The notes under the pieces are model-generated. The model worked only from the letters and a program-made list of their open reading frames with translations. It was not told the DNA's origin and did not search any database. From assembly GCF_000739635.1 (NCBI RefSeq), contig NZ_BATQ01000139.1:1-42161 (forward strand): a stretch of DNA of 42,161 bases, in the 5' to 3' direction. The position numbers and the translations under genes are program-made. Within the stretch, counting starts at the first letter, position 1. Every line of letters starts with the position of its first letter. The DNA is from Verrucomicrobium sp. BvORR034 (lineage in GTDB: Bacteria > Verrucomicrobiota > Verrucomicrobiia > Verrucomicrobiales > Verrucomicrobiaceae). Shown piece after piece: positions 33,248 through 41,766 of the stretch.

Positions 33248-34444
33248 CTACAGCAGCCCTTCCGCCATCCTTCTCGCCCACGCATCCGCCTCAATGATCG
33301 CTTCCAAGGACGGATGCTCCACGTTGGAGTGTTTTTGCATCACCTCCTCGACGGTGGCCCAAATGGCAGGGAAATTGAGACGCTCATTGAGGAAGGCCTC
33401 CACAGCCACCTCATTGGCGGCGTTCAGTACAGCAGGCAATGTACCGCCCGCTTCGCCCGCCTCACGGGCAAGGCGGAGTGCGGGAAAGACGTCCACCCGC
33501 GGAGCTTCAAAATGCAAAGCTGCCAGACGGGCAAAGTCCAAAGGCGGCAGCGTGTTGGACACGCGGTCTGGCCAGGTGACGGCGTACTGGATCGGGAAGC
33601 ACATGTCCGAGTGGCTGAGCTGGGCCAGTACGGAGCTGTCCACAAACTCGACCATGCTGTGCACGATGCTCTGGGGGTGTACGACCACATCCACGCGGCT
33701 CATCGGCACGTCGAAGAGCCAGCGAGCTTCGATCATCTCCAAGCCTTTGTTGAAGAGCGTAGCGGAATCAATCGTGATCTTGCGCCCCATGTTCCAGGTA
33801 GGGTGTTTCAGCGCTTGGGCCACCGTCACGTGCTCCAACTCGGTCGCATCCACCTTGCGAAATGGTCCGCCACTGGCGGTCAGAAGAAGGCGACGCACAT
33901 GGGCGGGGTCGCGCCCCTCCAGGCACTGGTAAATGGCGTTGTGCTCGCTGTCCACGGGCAGCACCCATACGCCCTGGGCCTTGGCCGCGCCCATAACCGC
34001 TTCGCCGGCCATGACAAGGATCTCTTTGCTGGCGACTGCGAGGTCTTTGCCCAGTCTGATGGCTTCCAGGGCAGGTTCGAGTCCGGCGGTGCCGACGATG
34101 GCAACGAGGACAAGGTCAGCCTCCGTGGCTTTCACCAGATCCACCAAACCACGGCTGCCGTCGAAAATCTCTACATCTGCGGGGAGGAGTTGGCGAGCCC
34201 GCTCTGCGGCCTGCGCATCCGTTACGGCCACTTGCTTCACTCCCGTCTCCGCGACCTGGCGGACGAGGGCTTCCACACTGCGCTGGGCGGCAAGGCCCAC
34301 GATCTCCATGCGATCCGGGATGTCCTGTGCCACTTTCAGCGCGCTGTGCCCGATGGAGCCCGTGGAGCCCAGAACGAGCACCTTGCGACGATGAGGACGT
34401 GGACGGGCAGGAGCAGAGGCAGAGGAGGCGCTGGAAATCGTCAT
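33248..34444 (-). CDS. dxr: 1-deoxy-D-xylulose 5-phosphate reductoisomerase
   Basis: A 398-residue enzyme of the non-mevalonate isoprenoid pathway, converting DXP to 2-C-methylerythritol 4-phosphate with NADPH. Visible are GSTGSIGHSAL at 26-36, the LAVASKEILV segment (normally ANKE), metal ligands D165 and E167 in LPVDSEHNAIYQCL, LTASGGPFR, and HPTWNMGRKITIDSATLFNKGLEMIEA with E236 and E239. The first 18 residues are a low-complexity extension, so a later start is possible. It is 68 bp downstream of cdsA and probably co-transcribed; the often adjacent uppS and rseP are absent. Confidence 0.95.
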   Translation of the reverse strand: MTISSASSASAPARPRPHRRKVLVLGSTGSIGHSALKVAQDIPDRMEIVGLAAQRSVEALVRQVAETGVKQVAVTDAQAAERARQLLPADVEIFDGSRGLVDLVKATEADLVLVAIVGTAGLEPALEAIRLGKDLAVASKEILVMAGEAVMGAAKAQGVWVLPVDSEHNAIYQCLEGRDPAHVRRLLLTASGGPFRKVDATELEHVTVAQALKHPTWNMGRKITIDSATLFNKGLEMIEARWLFDVPMSRVDVVVHPQSIVHSMVEFVDSSVLAQLSHSDMCFPIQYAVTWPDRVSNTLPPLDFARLAALHFEAPRVDVFPALRLAREAGEAGGTLPAVLNAANEVAVEAFLNERLNFPAIWATVEEVMQKHSNVEHPSLEAIIEADAWARRMAEGLL

Positions 34445-34512
34445 GCAGGAGGCAGGAAACGGAAGCAGATGACTGGCACTGAGGAGGATCGGATGGCTGG
34501 ATCCGTTCGGCG

Positions 34513-35412
34513 CTAGGAGATGGACTTCAGGTAGCAGTAGGCCACCGGTGCGGTAAAGATGAGGCTGTCCGTGAGGTCCAGTATCCCGCCGATACCCGGA
34601 AGCTTGTGACCGGAGTCTTTGATGGAGTGGCAGCGTTTTAACACGGACTCGGCAAGGTCGCCCGCCACGCCAGAGATGCTAAGGAGGGGTGCCAGAATGA
34701 GGGCGTGTCCCCAGGTGAGCGGGGCCAGTTTCTCCGGCACGATCAGCATCATGGCCACCATGGCGAGGTAGCTGCCCGCAATGGCACCGCCGAATCCCTG
34801 CCAGGTCTTGGCCGGGCTGATGTGCGGGATCATCTTGTGCTTGCCCAACCAGGAGCCAATGGCATAGGCCCCCATATCGCCAAATTTGGTGGTCATCACG
34901 AAGAGCAACAGCAGATGGCGTCCGCTGGCAGCCCCTTCAAAGAACAGCAAACGGGTCATGAATCCCGCCAGGAAAGTGGTGTACACCATGCCAAACACGA
35001 GGTTCTGAATGCGGCGGAGGGTGTTGGTCCCGTCCAGGGCGGTGCGGAAGCTCAGGTAAAACGCGCCGTGCAAAGTGATGACCAGCATCGCCGCATCCAG
35101 CCACCACGGCGGCTCCCGATGCCCGGGAACGGTGAGCAGACCGGTCGCGACCCAGTAAACAAAAGAAATGGAGACGGCCAGACGGGTGAAGTCCCGGGAC
35201 TGGGCATCGGCATTCTGCAGCCTGAAGTACTCCCAGGTACCGAGAATGCCCAGCAGACCCACGATGCCCACGAGCACAGAATCCAACTGCAACCAAAGGG
35301 CCACGCTGATGAGCGCCCACAGGATGAGTGTGCTGGTGAGCCGGACCCGAAACACCTGAGCTTTGCTGGGGGCTGGGCTGGCGGAACCGGGGGCAGAAGA
35401 GGAAGCGGGCAT
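34513..35412 (-). CDS. cdsA: Phosphatidate cytidylyltransferase
   Basis: A 299-residue membrane enzyme making CDP-diacylglycerol. Several hydrophobic segments are visible (ALISVALWLQLDSVLVGIVGLLGIL, AMLVITLHGAFYLSF, AGSYLAMVAMMLIVP). The signature region is SVLKRCHSIKDSGHKLPGIGGILDLTDSL. Compared with the usual SxxKRxxxxKDxxxxxPGHGGxxDRxD pattern, His is replaced by Ile and the Arg of DRxD by Leu. All other signature positions are kept, so activity is still likely. The first 20 residues (Ser/Pro/Ala) look like a cytoplasmic tail. Upstream lies the repeat array before the antiporter gene. Confidence 0.93.
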   Translation of the reverse strand: MPASSSAPGSASPAPSKAQVFRVRLTSTLILWALISVALWLQLDSVLVGIVGLLGILGTWEYFRLQNADAQSRDFTRLAVSISFVYWVATGLLTVPGHREPPWWLDAAMLVITLHGAFYLSFRTALDGTNTLRRIQNLVFGMVYTTFLAGFMTRLLFFEGAASGRHLLLLFVMTTKFGDMGAYAIGSWLGKHKMIPHISPAKTWQGFGGAIAGSYLAMVAMMLIVPEKLAPLTWGHALILAPLLSISGVAGDLAESVLKRCHSIKDSGHKLPGIGGILDLTDSLIFTAPVAYCYLKSIS

Positions 35413-35460
35413 TGAAGCCTAAACCAAGCTGAAACAGGGCGCTCGAACAACCCTTTTTTA

Positions 35461-35843
35461 GTTGAGACGCTGCGCTGGTTGAGATGCTACGCTGGTTTAG
35501 GGCCCGCAAGCGGGCTGTTGAGGCGCTTCGCTGGAGTGGGAGGAGGTCAGGGCAAGCAGGCGTCCGTTCTGACAGGATTAACAATTTAGTTGAGATGCTA
35601 CGCTGGCTGAGACACTCCGTTGGTTGAGGGGCCCGCAAGCGGGCTGTTGAAGCGCTTCGCTGGAGTGGGAGGAGGTCAGGGGTAAGGAGGCGGCCGTTCT
35701 GACAGGATTAACAAGATTAGGAAAAGATTAACAGGATGGCAAAGGCAGGTCCGGATTGAGCTGCGTCCATCGCGACCGCCTCAACCATCCCGCTTGCGGG
35801 AGCCTCAACAAGCGCAGCGTCTCAACCAGCGCAGCGCCTCAAC
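35461..35843. repeat. Tandem and inverted repeat array upstream of the antiporter gene
   Basis: Two direct copies of about 130 bp abut: 35461-35588 and 35589-35720. Each contains several GTTGAGRYGCTNCGCTG words, a perfect hairpin GCCCGC-AA-GCGGGC (35502-35515 and 35631-35644), GGAGTGGGAGGAGGTCAG and a GACAGGATTAACAA end. From 35770 to 35843 the same words occur inverted, with the hairpin at 35788-35801. The outermost 23 bp (35461-35483 and 35821-35843) are inverted repeats matching at 22 positions. The array ends 47 bp before the antiporter start. Confidence 0.8.
35701..35738 (+). repeat. GACAGGATTAACAAGATT dispersed repeat, upstream copy
   Basis: The copy at the right end of the tandem array: GACAGGATTAACAAGATTAG then AAAAGATTAACAGGATGG. 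It matches 37658-37697 in the same orientation, so the two copies flank the antiporter gene. Confidence 0.75.
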
Positions 35844-35890
35844 CAACCCTTGCGCCGCTCCCTTTTCCGTTGTTTGTGCAGGGACGTACC

Positions 35891-37678
35891 ATGGAGTTTC
35901 TCAATTCGCTTGCTCAACTCATGAACGGGGGCCTGCTGGCCATCGCGGAGGGGGTGTCCCCCATGCTGATCATCCTGGCCCTGCTGCTCACCTCGCTGGT
36001 GCTGGTGTCGCTCGCGCTGGTACGGTTTCAGCAGTCGCTGCTCATCGGGTACTTCCTTTGCGGGGTGGCGGCGGCGAATTCGGGGTTGCTGAAGCTGGCC
36101 GGACCGGAGTTTCACCACAGCATGTCTGGCTTCGCAGAAGTGGGCGTGGTGCTGCTCATGTTTACCATCGGTATTGAGTTCTCCCTGGCGGAGTTGAAGC
36201 ATCTCCGGCACACCTCCTTTGTGGGCGGTGGGATTCAGTGCGGCCTAACGATGCTGTTGGCCTTCGTAGTGTTCAAGCTGTGCGGGTTCAGCGTCGTGCA
36301 GGGCCTGGTGGCAGCCGTCGCGGTGGCCGTGAGCTCCACGGCGGTGAGCATGAAGACCTTCCAGAGCCTGGGCATCCCCGCCGGGCCAGCCAGCCGAACG
36401 ACGCTTGGGATCGCCCTGTTCCAGGATCTGCTGGTGATCTTTTTCATGGTGATGCTGCCAGCGCTGAGCAAGTCCGCGACGGGCGGTGGGGAGGACTCGC
36501 ACCTGTGGGGTTCTCTGGCAGGCACGATGGGGAATGGGGCCATCTTCGCTGTGGCAGTTTGGCTACTGGGCCGGTATGTGGTGCCGCGGGTGATGCTGGC
36601 CGTGTCCAACACGCGGAGCCGGGAGCTCTTCACCCTCATGGTGGTGGCGCTATGCGCTGGCGTGACCTGTCTGGCGGCGGCTCTAGGCTTGAGCCCGGCG
36701 CTGGGTGCCTTCGTGGCGGGACTGGTGGCCAGTGGCTCCATCTACAGCCACCGGGTGATGGCGGACATCCTCCCCTTCAAGGACCTGTTCCTGACCCTGT
36801 TCTTTGTCTCGATCGGCCTAACCATCGATGTAAGCATTCTCTCCCAGAACCTGCCGTCTGTGGTGGCATTCACTTTGGCACTCATCCTGGTGAAGGCGGC
36901 GGTTGTGGCGCTGGCATGCCGGGCGCTTCATCTCACCTGGCGGGCGGGACTGATGACCACGGCGGCGCTGGCCTCCGCAGGAGAGTTCTCCCTCATTCTC
37001 ATGACTCGCTCCAAGGCGCAAATGCCATGGGACGAAGTCTTCGTGCAGGTCTTCAACACCTCTGGAGCCATTTCCATGGCCCTGGTGCCGACCCTGATGC
37101 GAGCGGTGCCAAACATCGCCGACTGGTTGGAGCGAAAGGGTTACGTGAAATCGAAGAAAACAGCGGCGGTGAACGCTGACTACAAACAAAAGATCAAGTC
37201 CCTGCGCGGCCACGCGGTGCTGTGCGGCTATGGTCACGTGGGGACAGCGCTCCACCGCTCCCTGTCGAAATACGGAATCGAGGTGCTGGTGATCGAGCTG
37301 AACGTGGACACGGTGCGCACGCTGAAGCGTCAGGGCATTTCCGTGCTCTATGCCGATGCCGCCCAGCGCGAGACCTGGGAACTGGCACGGCTCAATGACG
37401 CGAGTCTGGTGGCCTTCACCTTCCCCGATGCGCGCATTGCCTTCGAGGCCATTCAGCTCGTGAAAGAGTTCAATGCGGAGGTGCCCATCCTCGCACGCAG
37501 CCGCTTTGCCTCTGACCGCGGACGCCTGCTGGACCGCGGAGCCACCGCCGTGGTGCAAGATGAGTCCGAGGCCGCAACCTCGATGCTCCGGTACGCGGAG
37601 GGCATCTACCATGAGCTTGAGAGCGGCTCAGGGGAGGATGAGCGGGACGCAGACAGAGACAGGATTAACAAGATTTAG
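35891..37678 (+). CDS. KefB-like monovalent cation:proton antiporter (CPA2) with TrkA-N domain
   Basis: A 595-residue membrane transporter exchanging K+ or Na+ for protons. The N-terminal two thirds consist of about 12 hydrophobic segments with CPA2 features (LLMFTIGIEFSLAEL, AVAVSSTAVSMKTFQSLG, LALFQDLL-type IALFQDLLVIFF, SPALGAFVAGLVASGS, PFKDLFLTLFFVSIGL). The C-terminal TrkA-N domain starts with G446-YGHVG451 and is expected to bind NAD. The start is the ATG at 35891, preceded by AGGGA, one of the few Shine-Dalgarno-like sites here. A 45-codon upstream in-frame extension is translated repeat sequence and is rejected. The last codons (GACAGAGACAGG..) and the TAG stop come from a dispersed repeat. 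Confidence 0.92.
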   Translation: MEFLNSLAQLMNGGLLAIAEGVSPMLIILALLLTSLVLVSLALVRFQQSLLIGYFLCGVAAANSGLLKLAGPEFHHSMSGFAEVGVVLLMFTIGIEFSLAELKHLRHTSFVGGGIQCGLTMLLAFVVFKLCGFSVVQGLVAAVAVAVSSTAVSMKTFQSLGIPAGPASRTTLGIALFQDLLVIFFMVMLPALSKSATGGGEDSHLWGSLAGTMGNGAIFAVAVWLLGRYVVPRVMLAVSNTRSRELFTLMVVALCAGVTCLAAALGLSPALGAFVAGLVASGSIYSHRVMADILPFKDLFLTLFFVSIGLTIDVSILSQNLPSVVAFTLALILVKAAVVALACRALHLTWRAGLMTTAALASAGEFSLILMTRSKAQMPWDEVFVQVFNTSGAISMALVPTLMRAVPNIADWLERKGYVKSKKTAAVNADYKQKIKSLRGHAVLCGYGHVGTALHRSLSKYGIEVLVIELNVDTVRTLKRQGISVLYADAAQRETWELARLNDASLVAFTFPDARIAFEAIQLVKEFNAEVPILARSRFASDRGRLLDRGATAVVQDESEAATSMLRYAEGIYHELESGSGEDERDADRDRINKI

Positions 37679-37697
37679 AAGAGATTAACAGGATTGG
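37658..37697 (+). repeat. GACAGGATTAACAAGATT dispersed repeat, downstream copy
   Basis: GACAGGATTAACAAGATTTA then GAGATTAACAGGATTGG. It encodes the C-terminal residues DRINKI of the antiporter and its TAG stop, and matches the upstream copy at 35701-35738. Confidence 0.75.
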
Positions 37698-37843
37698 AGC
37701 AGGTTCGGAAAAGACGAGCCACTTCCCGCAGGCCCAGAGCCCCTCCTCCCATCACGGCGCATCCAAAGCCTTGACGCACTGACGCACTGGAATCCGAAGC
37801 GAACCACCACCAAACACCCAGCACGCCTGACCGAAACGCCCGA

Positions 37844-39586
37844 TCAAACTCCGCGCGCAACCAAACCTGCCATCTTGGCATCGAGTTCTTTGAAATTAAC
37901 CTCGAGTTTGCCGAGGCTCTCGTGTTGGAAGGTCTGACGCTTCTGCTGGTCTGAGAGTTTTTCGCGGGTCGGAGCGAGGATGCGATGGAGGGCGGCGTAG
38001 AGATCGCGCACCTCCTCCTGCGTATGGAGTTGGAGCTGGTGGCGCAGCTCCGGGCGGGCGGCATTGAGCTTGAAGGTGGCCGCTTTCCGCGTGGCGGCGA
38101 AGACGCGCCCACACGCCAGCCAGAGGAGCCATGCCATGAGAGACCCGGCAGCAAGGGCCCCCAGACCGACGCCCCAGTGGCCGAGCCCGGCAAAGATGCC
38201 GGCGGAGATCGCGGAAACAACGCCAACAAGCACCATCCAGATCATCATCTGGCGGGAGTTCGCCAGGGCAGGCGCGAGTTCAGCCTCGATGCCCACGGCC
38301 TTGATGACCCGGTTCACCAGTGAGCCGGTGTTGGCGGCGAAGGTGGATTTGTACTTCTTCCAAAACGCAGGCGACTGACGCAAGTCCTCATGGAGCTGCA
38401 CGCGGAGCTCCTCCGTCATGTGCCGGGCAAGGTGGTCGGCAGCCTCATTGAGGTCATCCTCCAGGATGGAGGCGCTTTGCTCCCAGCGCTGGCTGGAGGG
38501 AACGTCCAGCTTGTCCCGCAGGACCTTTTCCACACCCACGACGGAGCGGCGTTCCTTGAACGTGCACTTGAACGCGAGCTTCTGGTCGAAGAGGACCTCG
38601 AGGTGCTTCAGCAGTTCTTCTGCCAGCCAGGTAAAGTCGAGCTCGGTAGCATCCACGGCAGCACTGAGCTTCGCGAGGGTCCGCTCCTGCCGCGTGGCGA
38701 GCTCTCCCTCAATGGTGGCCAGCCCAGCCTGCTTGCGCTCACGCGCTGCGATGCGGGTTGTCGACTGGGCGGCTAGTTTGCCCACCATGGTTTGAGCAAT
38801 GCGGAGGGCATTGCCCAGCTTCCCCAAGCGGGGGCCACTGCCGCCGATGCAGTCAGAAATGTGTTGCTCCAGCTTGGGGTAGCCGCTCTCCTCCATGAGC
38901 TTCTCCCGGTCCAGTCCGGAGCTGCGAGCCAGATAGGCGCGCTTGGCCGAGACGGGGAACACCGGAAACTCCCGCCCGAAGCGCTGGCGACAGAGCTGCA
39001 GCATGTACTGCTGGATGGAGACGATCTCCTCCGGCGTTCTGAGATCCGCCTGCTGGAGCACGAAGATGACGTGCCTCATCCACTGACGGTGGACCTTGTC
39101 CAGGAACTGCCAGGTAGAAGCCCCCCACGGATTCATGGCGGAGAACACGAAGATGACCATGTCCGCCAGGGGGACGAATCGCTCCGTTATTTCCTGATGC
39201 TCGTTTTCGATCGAGTTTGTGCCAGGAGTGTCCACGATGTGGAAGTCCTTGAGGAACTCCACCGGGGCATACACCTCCTCAAGCGTGCGGCTCACCGGCA
39301 CGTGACGAAGCTGCGGGCCATGCTTGAAGAAGAAGATCTTGTCCGTGGTGGGGACGATACCGGTCTTCGTGAGATCGGTGCCAAAGAGGGCATTGAGGAA
39401 CGTGGACTTGCCCACATTCACCTCCCCTACCACCACGAAGACGAAGGGATCCTTGAGGCTGTTGACGAGGTTTTCCAGGATGCCCGCCTCCTCCGGCCCG
39501 GCCCCGAGCTCAGGCACGAGGGCCTTGAGCGAATAGAGAGCGGTGCCGAGGCGGGAACGCAGGTCGAAATACTCCTCACCGATCAT
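37844..39586 (-). CDS. Dynamin-like GTPase with C-terminal membrane hairpin
   Basis: A 580-residue protein. The GTPase domain has G1 GEVNVGKS at 54-61, switch I TT in VPTTDKI, and G3 D119-TPG in HIVDTPGTNS. The expected G4 NKxD is replaced by QQAD in FVLQQADL. Long charged helices follow, then two membrane segments (MMIWMVLVGVVSAISAGIFAGLG and GLGALAAGSLMAWLLWLACG, about residues 446-500), then a helical tail. This is the layout of bacterial dynamin-like proteins that remodel or tether membranes. The start at 39586 is preceded by AAAGGAGA about 16 nt upstream. A longer upstream frame translates antisense deacetylase sequence and is rejected. Confidence 0.85.
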   Translation of the reverse strand: MIGEEYFDLRSRLGTALYSLKALVPELGAGPEEAGILENLVNSLKDPFVFVVVGEVNVGKSTFLNALFGTDLTKTGIVPTTDKIFFFKHGPQLRHVPVSRTLEEVYAPVEFLKDFHIVDTPGTNSIENEHQEITERFVPLADMVIFVFSAMNPWGASTWQFLDKVHRQWMRHVIFVLQQADLRTPEEIVSIQQYMLQLCRQRFGREFPVFPVSAKRAYLARSSGLDREKLMEESGYPKLEQHISDCIGGSGPRLGKLGNALRIAQTMVGKLAAQSTTRIAARERKQAGLATIEGELATRQERTLAKLSAAVDATELDFTWLAEELLKHLEVLFDQKLAFKCTFKERRSVVGVEKVLRDKLDVPSSQRWEQSASILEDDLNEAADHLARHMTEELRVQLHEDLRQSPAFWKKYKSTFAANTGSLVNRVIKAVGIEAELAPALANSRQMMIWMVLVGVVSAISAGIFAGLGHWGVGLGALAAGSLMAWLLWLACGRVFAATRKAATFKLNAARPELRHQLQLHTQEEVRDLYAALHRILAPTREKLSDQQKRQTFQHESLGKLEVNFKELDAKMAGLVARGV

Positions 39587-39696
39587 CCTGGTCCGTTGCG
39601 TCTCCTTTCTGCATGCGGCCTCTGGGGATGGGAGGGTGAGGTTGAAACTGAAGCGGAGGCGGGACGGTGCGAAAGGTGGCGAAATCACTTCACTTC

Positions 39697-40680
39697 TTAG
39701 AAACCACCGGGAGCCGGGGCCAGGGGAGCCTCTGATGGCACTTGCTGCGGGAATCCCACCCCAGGAGCGCCGGACGGGGTCGGAGCAGTCAGGGGAGCCC
39801 CAAGACCGGGCAACGGTGCCGGGGCACCGGGAGCGGGCGCCGCATTGCCAGCCACAGCGGGACCGCCGGCAGGTGCTGCCACTTCCATGTTGATGAGCTG
39901 GCTCACGGTGACGAAGCGATAACCTTTGGAAAGAAGGCCATCCAAGGTATTGGGCATGGCGTCCACGGTGGGGGCGTGCAGATCGTGTGCCAGCAGGATG
40001 GCACCAGGATGGGCGCCATTCACCAGTCGGCTGGTCACGACACTCACACCGGGGCGCTTCCAGTCCATGGGATCCACACTCCACATGATCGTGCTGTAGC
40101 CGTACTCGTCATGGAACCATTGCTTCAGGCGGGCATTCGTGCCGCCACCAGGGGGACGCATCGTCCGCGGATGATACCCGGCGATGTCCACAAGAGCCTT
40201 GTGGGTATCCCCCAGCTCCTTGCGGATGCGATCGTCAGACACCTTCGTGAGAATGGGATGCGTATAGGTGTGGTTCCCGATCTCATGACCTTCCGCAAGG
40301 ATGCGGCGGATGATGTTGGGATATTCGCGTGCCAGCTGCCCCACCACATAAAACGTCGCCTTGATGTTGCGCTCCTTGAGCATGTTCAACAGCCGCGGCG
40401 TGTTCGTTGGGTGCGGACCATCGTCAAAGGTCATGGCGATGTACGGGCCATTCACGCGCACGGAGGAGTACGAGTAGCGGGCACCGGGCGGCGGGACCTT
40501 GGGGATCTGGTAGAAATCCGGGTTCTGCAGACCGCGCTTGAGCCCCCCACCCGCGTTTGGCGGCGGCGTGGGCCGGCTCTGGATGGGTGCAGGCGTGACC
40601 ACCTGCGGTTCCTTCTTCAGCATCGAGCAACCCGTTTGCCCACCTGCGAGGACGACACTGAGCCAGAGGGAGAAAAGCAT
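39697..40680 (-). CDS. Polysaccharide deacetylase, NodB domain, probable lipoprotein
   Basis: A 327-residue exported carbohydrate esterase 4 enzyme. The N-terminus (LFSLWLSVVLAGGQTGC, Cys at 18) is a lipoprotein-like signal, although the residues before Cys (Gln-Thr-Gly) are not the best lipobox. NodB motifs are complete: D86-D87 in MTFDDGPH, H137 and H141 in NHTYTH, R175-PPG, DPMDWKRPG and ILLAHD. It should remove N-acetyl groups from peptidoglycan or another glycan in the envelope. The C-terminus is long and Pro/Ala/Gly-rich. It lies 110 bp upstream of the dynamin-like gene on the same strand. Confidence 0.9.
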   Translation of the reverse strand: MLFSLWLSVVLAGGQTGCSMLKKEPQVVTPAPIQSRPTPPPNAGGGLKRGLQNPDFYQIPKVPPPGARYSYSSVRVNGPYIAMTFDDGPHPTNTPRLLNMLKERNIKATFYVVGQLAREYPNIIRRILAEGHEIGNHTYTHPILTKVSDDRIRKELGDTHKALVDIAGYHPRTMRPPGGGTNARLKQWFHDEYGYSTIMWSVDPMDWKRPGVSVVTSRLVNGAHPGAILLAHDLHAPTVDAMPNTLDGLLSKGYRFVTVSQLINMEVAAPAGGPAVAGNAAPAPGAPAPLPGLGAPLTAPTPSGAPGVGFPQQVPSEAPLAPAPGGF

Positions 40681-40833
40681 GCGAGGTTTGGTCACTGGAT
40701 GGAGAGATTTTTTTAAGGTGAACAACAGAGGCCGGATTGGTTAAGCACCGTAAACGATCCCGCCGGGTTGAAAAGCTGGAAATTTACAGGCCTGTTCGTG
40801 CTTGGTTGGAGTCGAAGCCTCCATTTTTCATTT

Positions 40834-41766
40834 TTAACCGCCACTTTCCACTTCACCCACACCCACATAAGGGGCAAGAATCGCACCCAGCGATGCCACC
40901 GTCTCCTCTGGCCAGAAGCTGCGAGGCGTGAGCATGGCACCGGTGAGAGCCGCGTGCTCTGGCCAGTTGGCCACGGTGGGGATGCGGGGGATGACGCGGG
41001 CAACAATGTTCTTGGCCCGGGCCGCATTCGCATGCAGGTGGCCGACCACGGTCTCCGCAGTCACGGGTTCCTCCTCGATCTTCCAGCAGTCGTAGTCGGT
41101 CACCATGGCCAGCGTAGCCAGGGCGATCTCCGCCTCACGGGCGAGCTTGGCCTCAGGAAGATTGGTCATGCCGATGACATCAAAGCCAAGCTGGCGGTTC
41201 GCGTTGGATTCCGCCCGAGTGGAGAAGGCGGGACCATCCATGCAGACATAAGTACCGCCATCATGGACGGTCGCCCCCTCCTCGCGGGCCGCCTCTGCCA
41301 GAAGCTGACGCAGTCCAGTGCTGATCGGATCTGCAAAGGCGATGTGCGCCACGATGCCCCGACCAAAGAAAGTGTGCTGATCCCGACGGGAAAGGCGGTC
41401 AAAGAACTGGTGCGGCAGGACGATGTCCCGCGGGCGATACTCCTGGCGCAGACTGCCGACGGCAGTGACGGCGATGATGAAACGCACCCCGAGAGAGCGC
41501 AGCGCATAGATATTTGCCCGATGCGGCAGCTCAGTGGGGAGAAGGCGGTGTCCACGACCATGGCGGGGCAGGAAATACACCCGCCGACCCGCCAGCACCC
41601 CGGTGACAATGGCGTCCGAAGGATCACCAAAAGGCGTCGACACCCGGAACTCCTCCCGGTCCGTGAGACCCTCTATGTCATACAGACCACTCCCACCAAT
41701 GATGCCGATGGCGGGCACGGTGGACTCGGAGGCAGAGGCGGCGGATGGGCTGATGGGGGAGCTCAT
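40834..41766 (-). CDS. mtnP: S-methyl-5'-thioadenosine phosphorylase
   Basis: A 310-residue PNP/MTAP-family phosphorylase that splits 5'-methylthioadenosine into adenine and methylthioribose 1-phosphate for methionine salvage. Typical segments are IGIIGGSGLYDIEGL (phosphate loop), FLPRHGRGHRLLPTELPHRANIYAL, VTAVGSLRQEYRPRDIVLPHQF and VCMDGPAFSTRAES plus VIGMTNLPEAKLAREAE. The MTN rather than SAE signature in the base region favours methylthioadenosine over hypoxanthine/guanosine. A GGGAGAG lies 11 nt before the start. The C-terminal residues EVESGG and the stop fall in a repetitive CCACTTTCCACTTCACC stretch. Confidence 0.9.
   Translation of the reverse strand: MSSPISPSAASASESTVPAIGIIGGSGLYDIEGLTDREEFRVSTPFGDPSDAIVTGVLAGRRVYFLPRHGRGHRLLPTELPHRANIYALRSLGVRFIIAVTAVGSLRQEYRPRDIVLPHQFFDRLSRRDQHTFFGRGIVAHIAFADPISTGLRQLLAEAAREEGATVHDGGTYVCMDGPAFSTRAESNANRQLGFDVIGMTNLPEAKLAREAEIALATLAMVTDYDCWKIEEEPVTAETVVGHLHANAARAKNIVARVIPRIPTVANWPEHAALTGAMLTPRSFWPEETVASLGAILAPYVGVGEVESGG

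Noticed and set aside
35756-35890. 45-codon upstream extension of the antiporter gene
   Set aside because: It translates inverted repeat units, while the ATG at 35891 has an AGGGA site and a typical hydrophobic start.
39587-40084. N-terminal extension of the dynamin-like GTPase
   Set aside because: It is antisense to the deacetylase gene and has no GTPase-family similarity; MIGEEYFDL at 39586 is a natural start.
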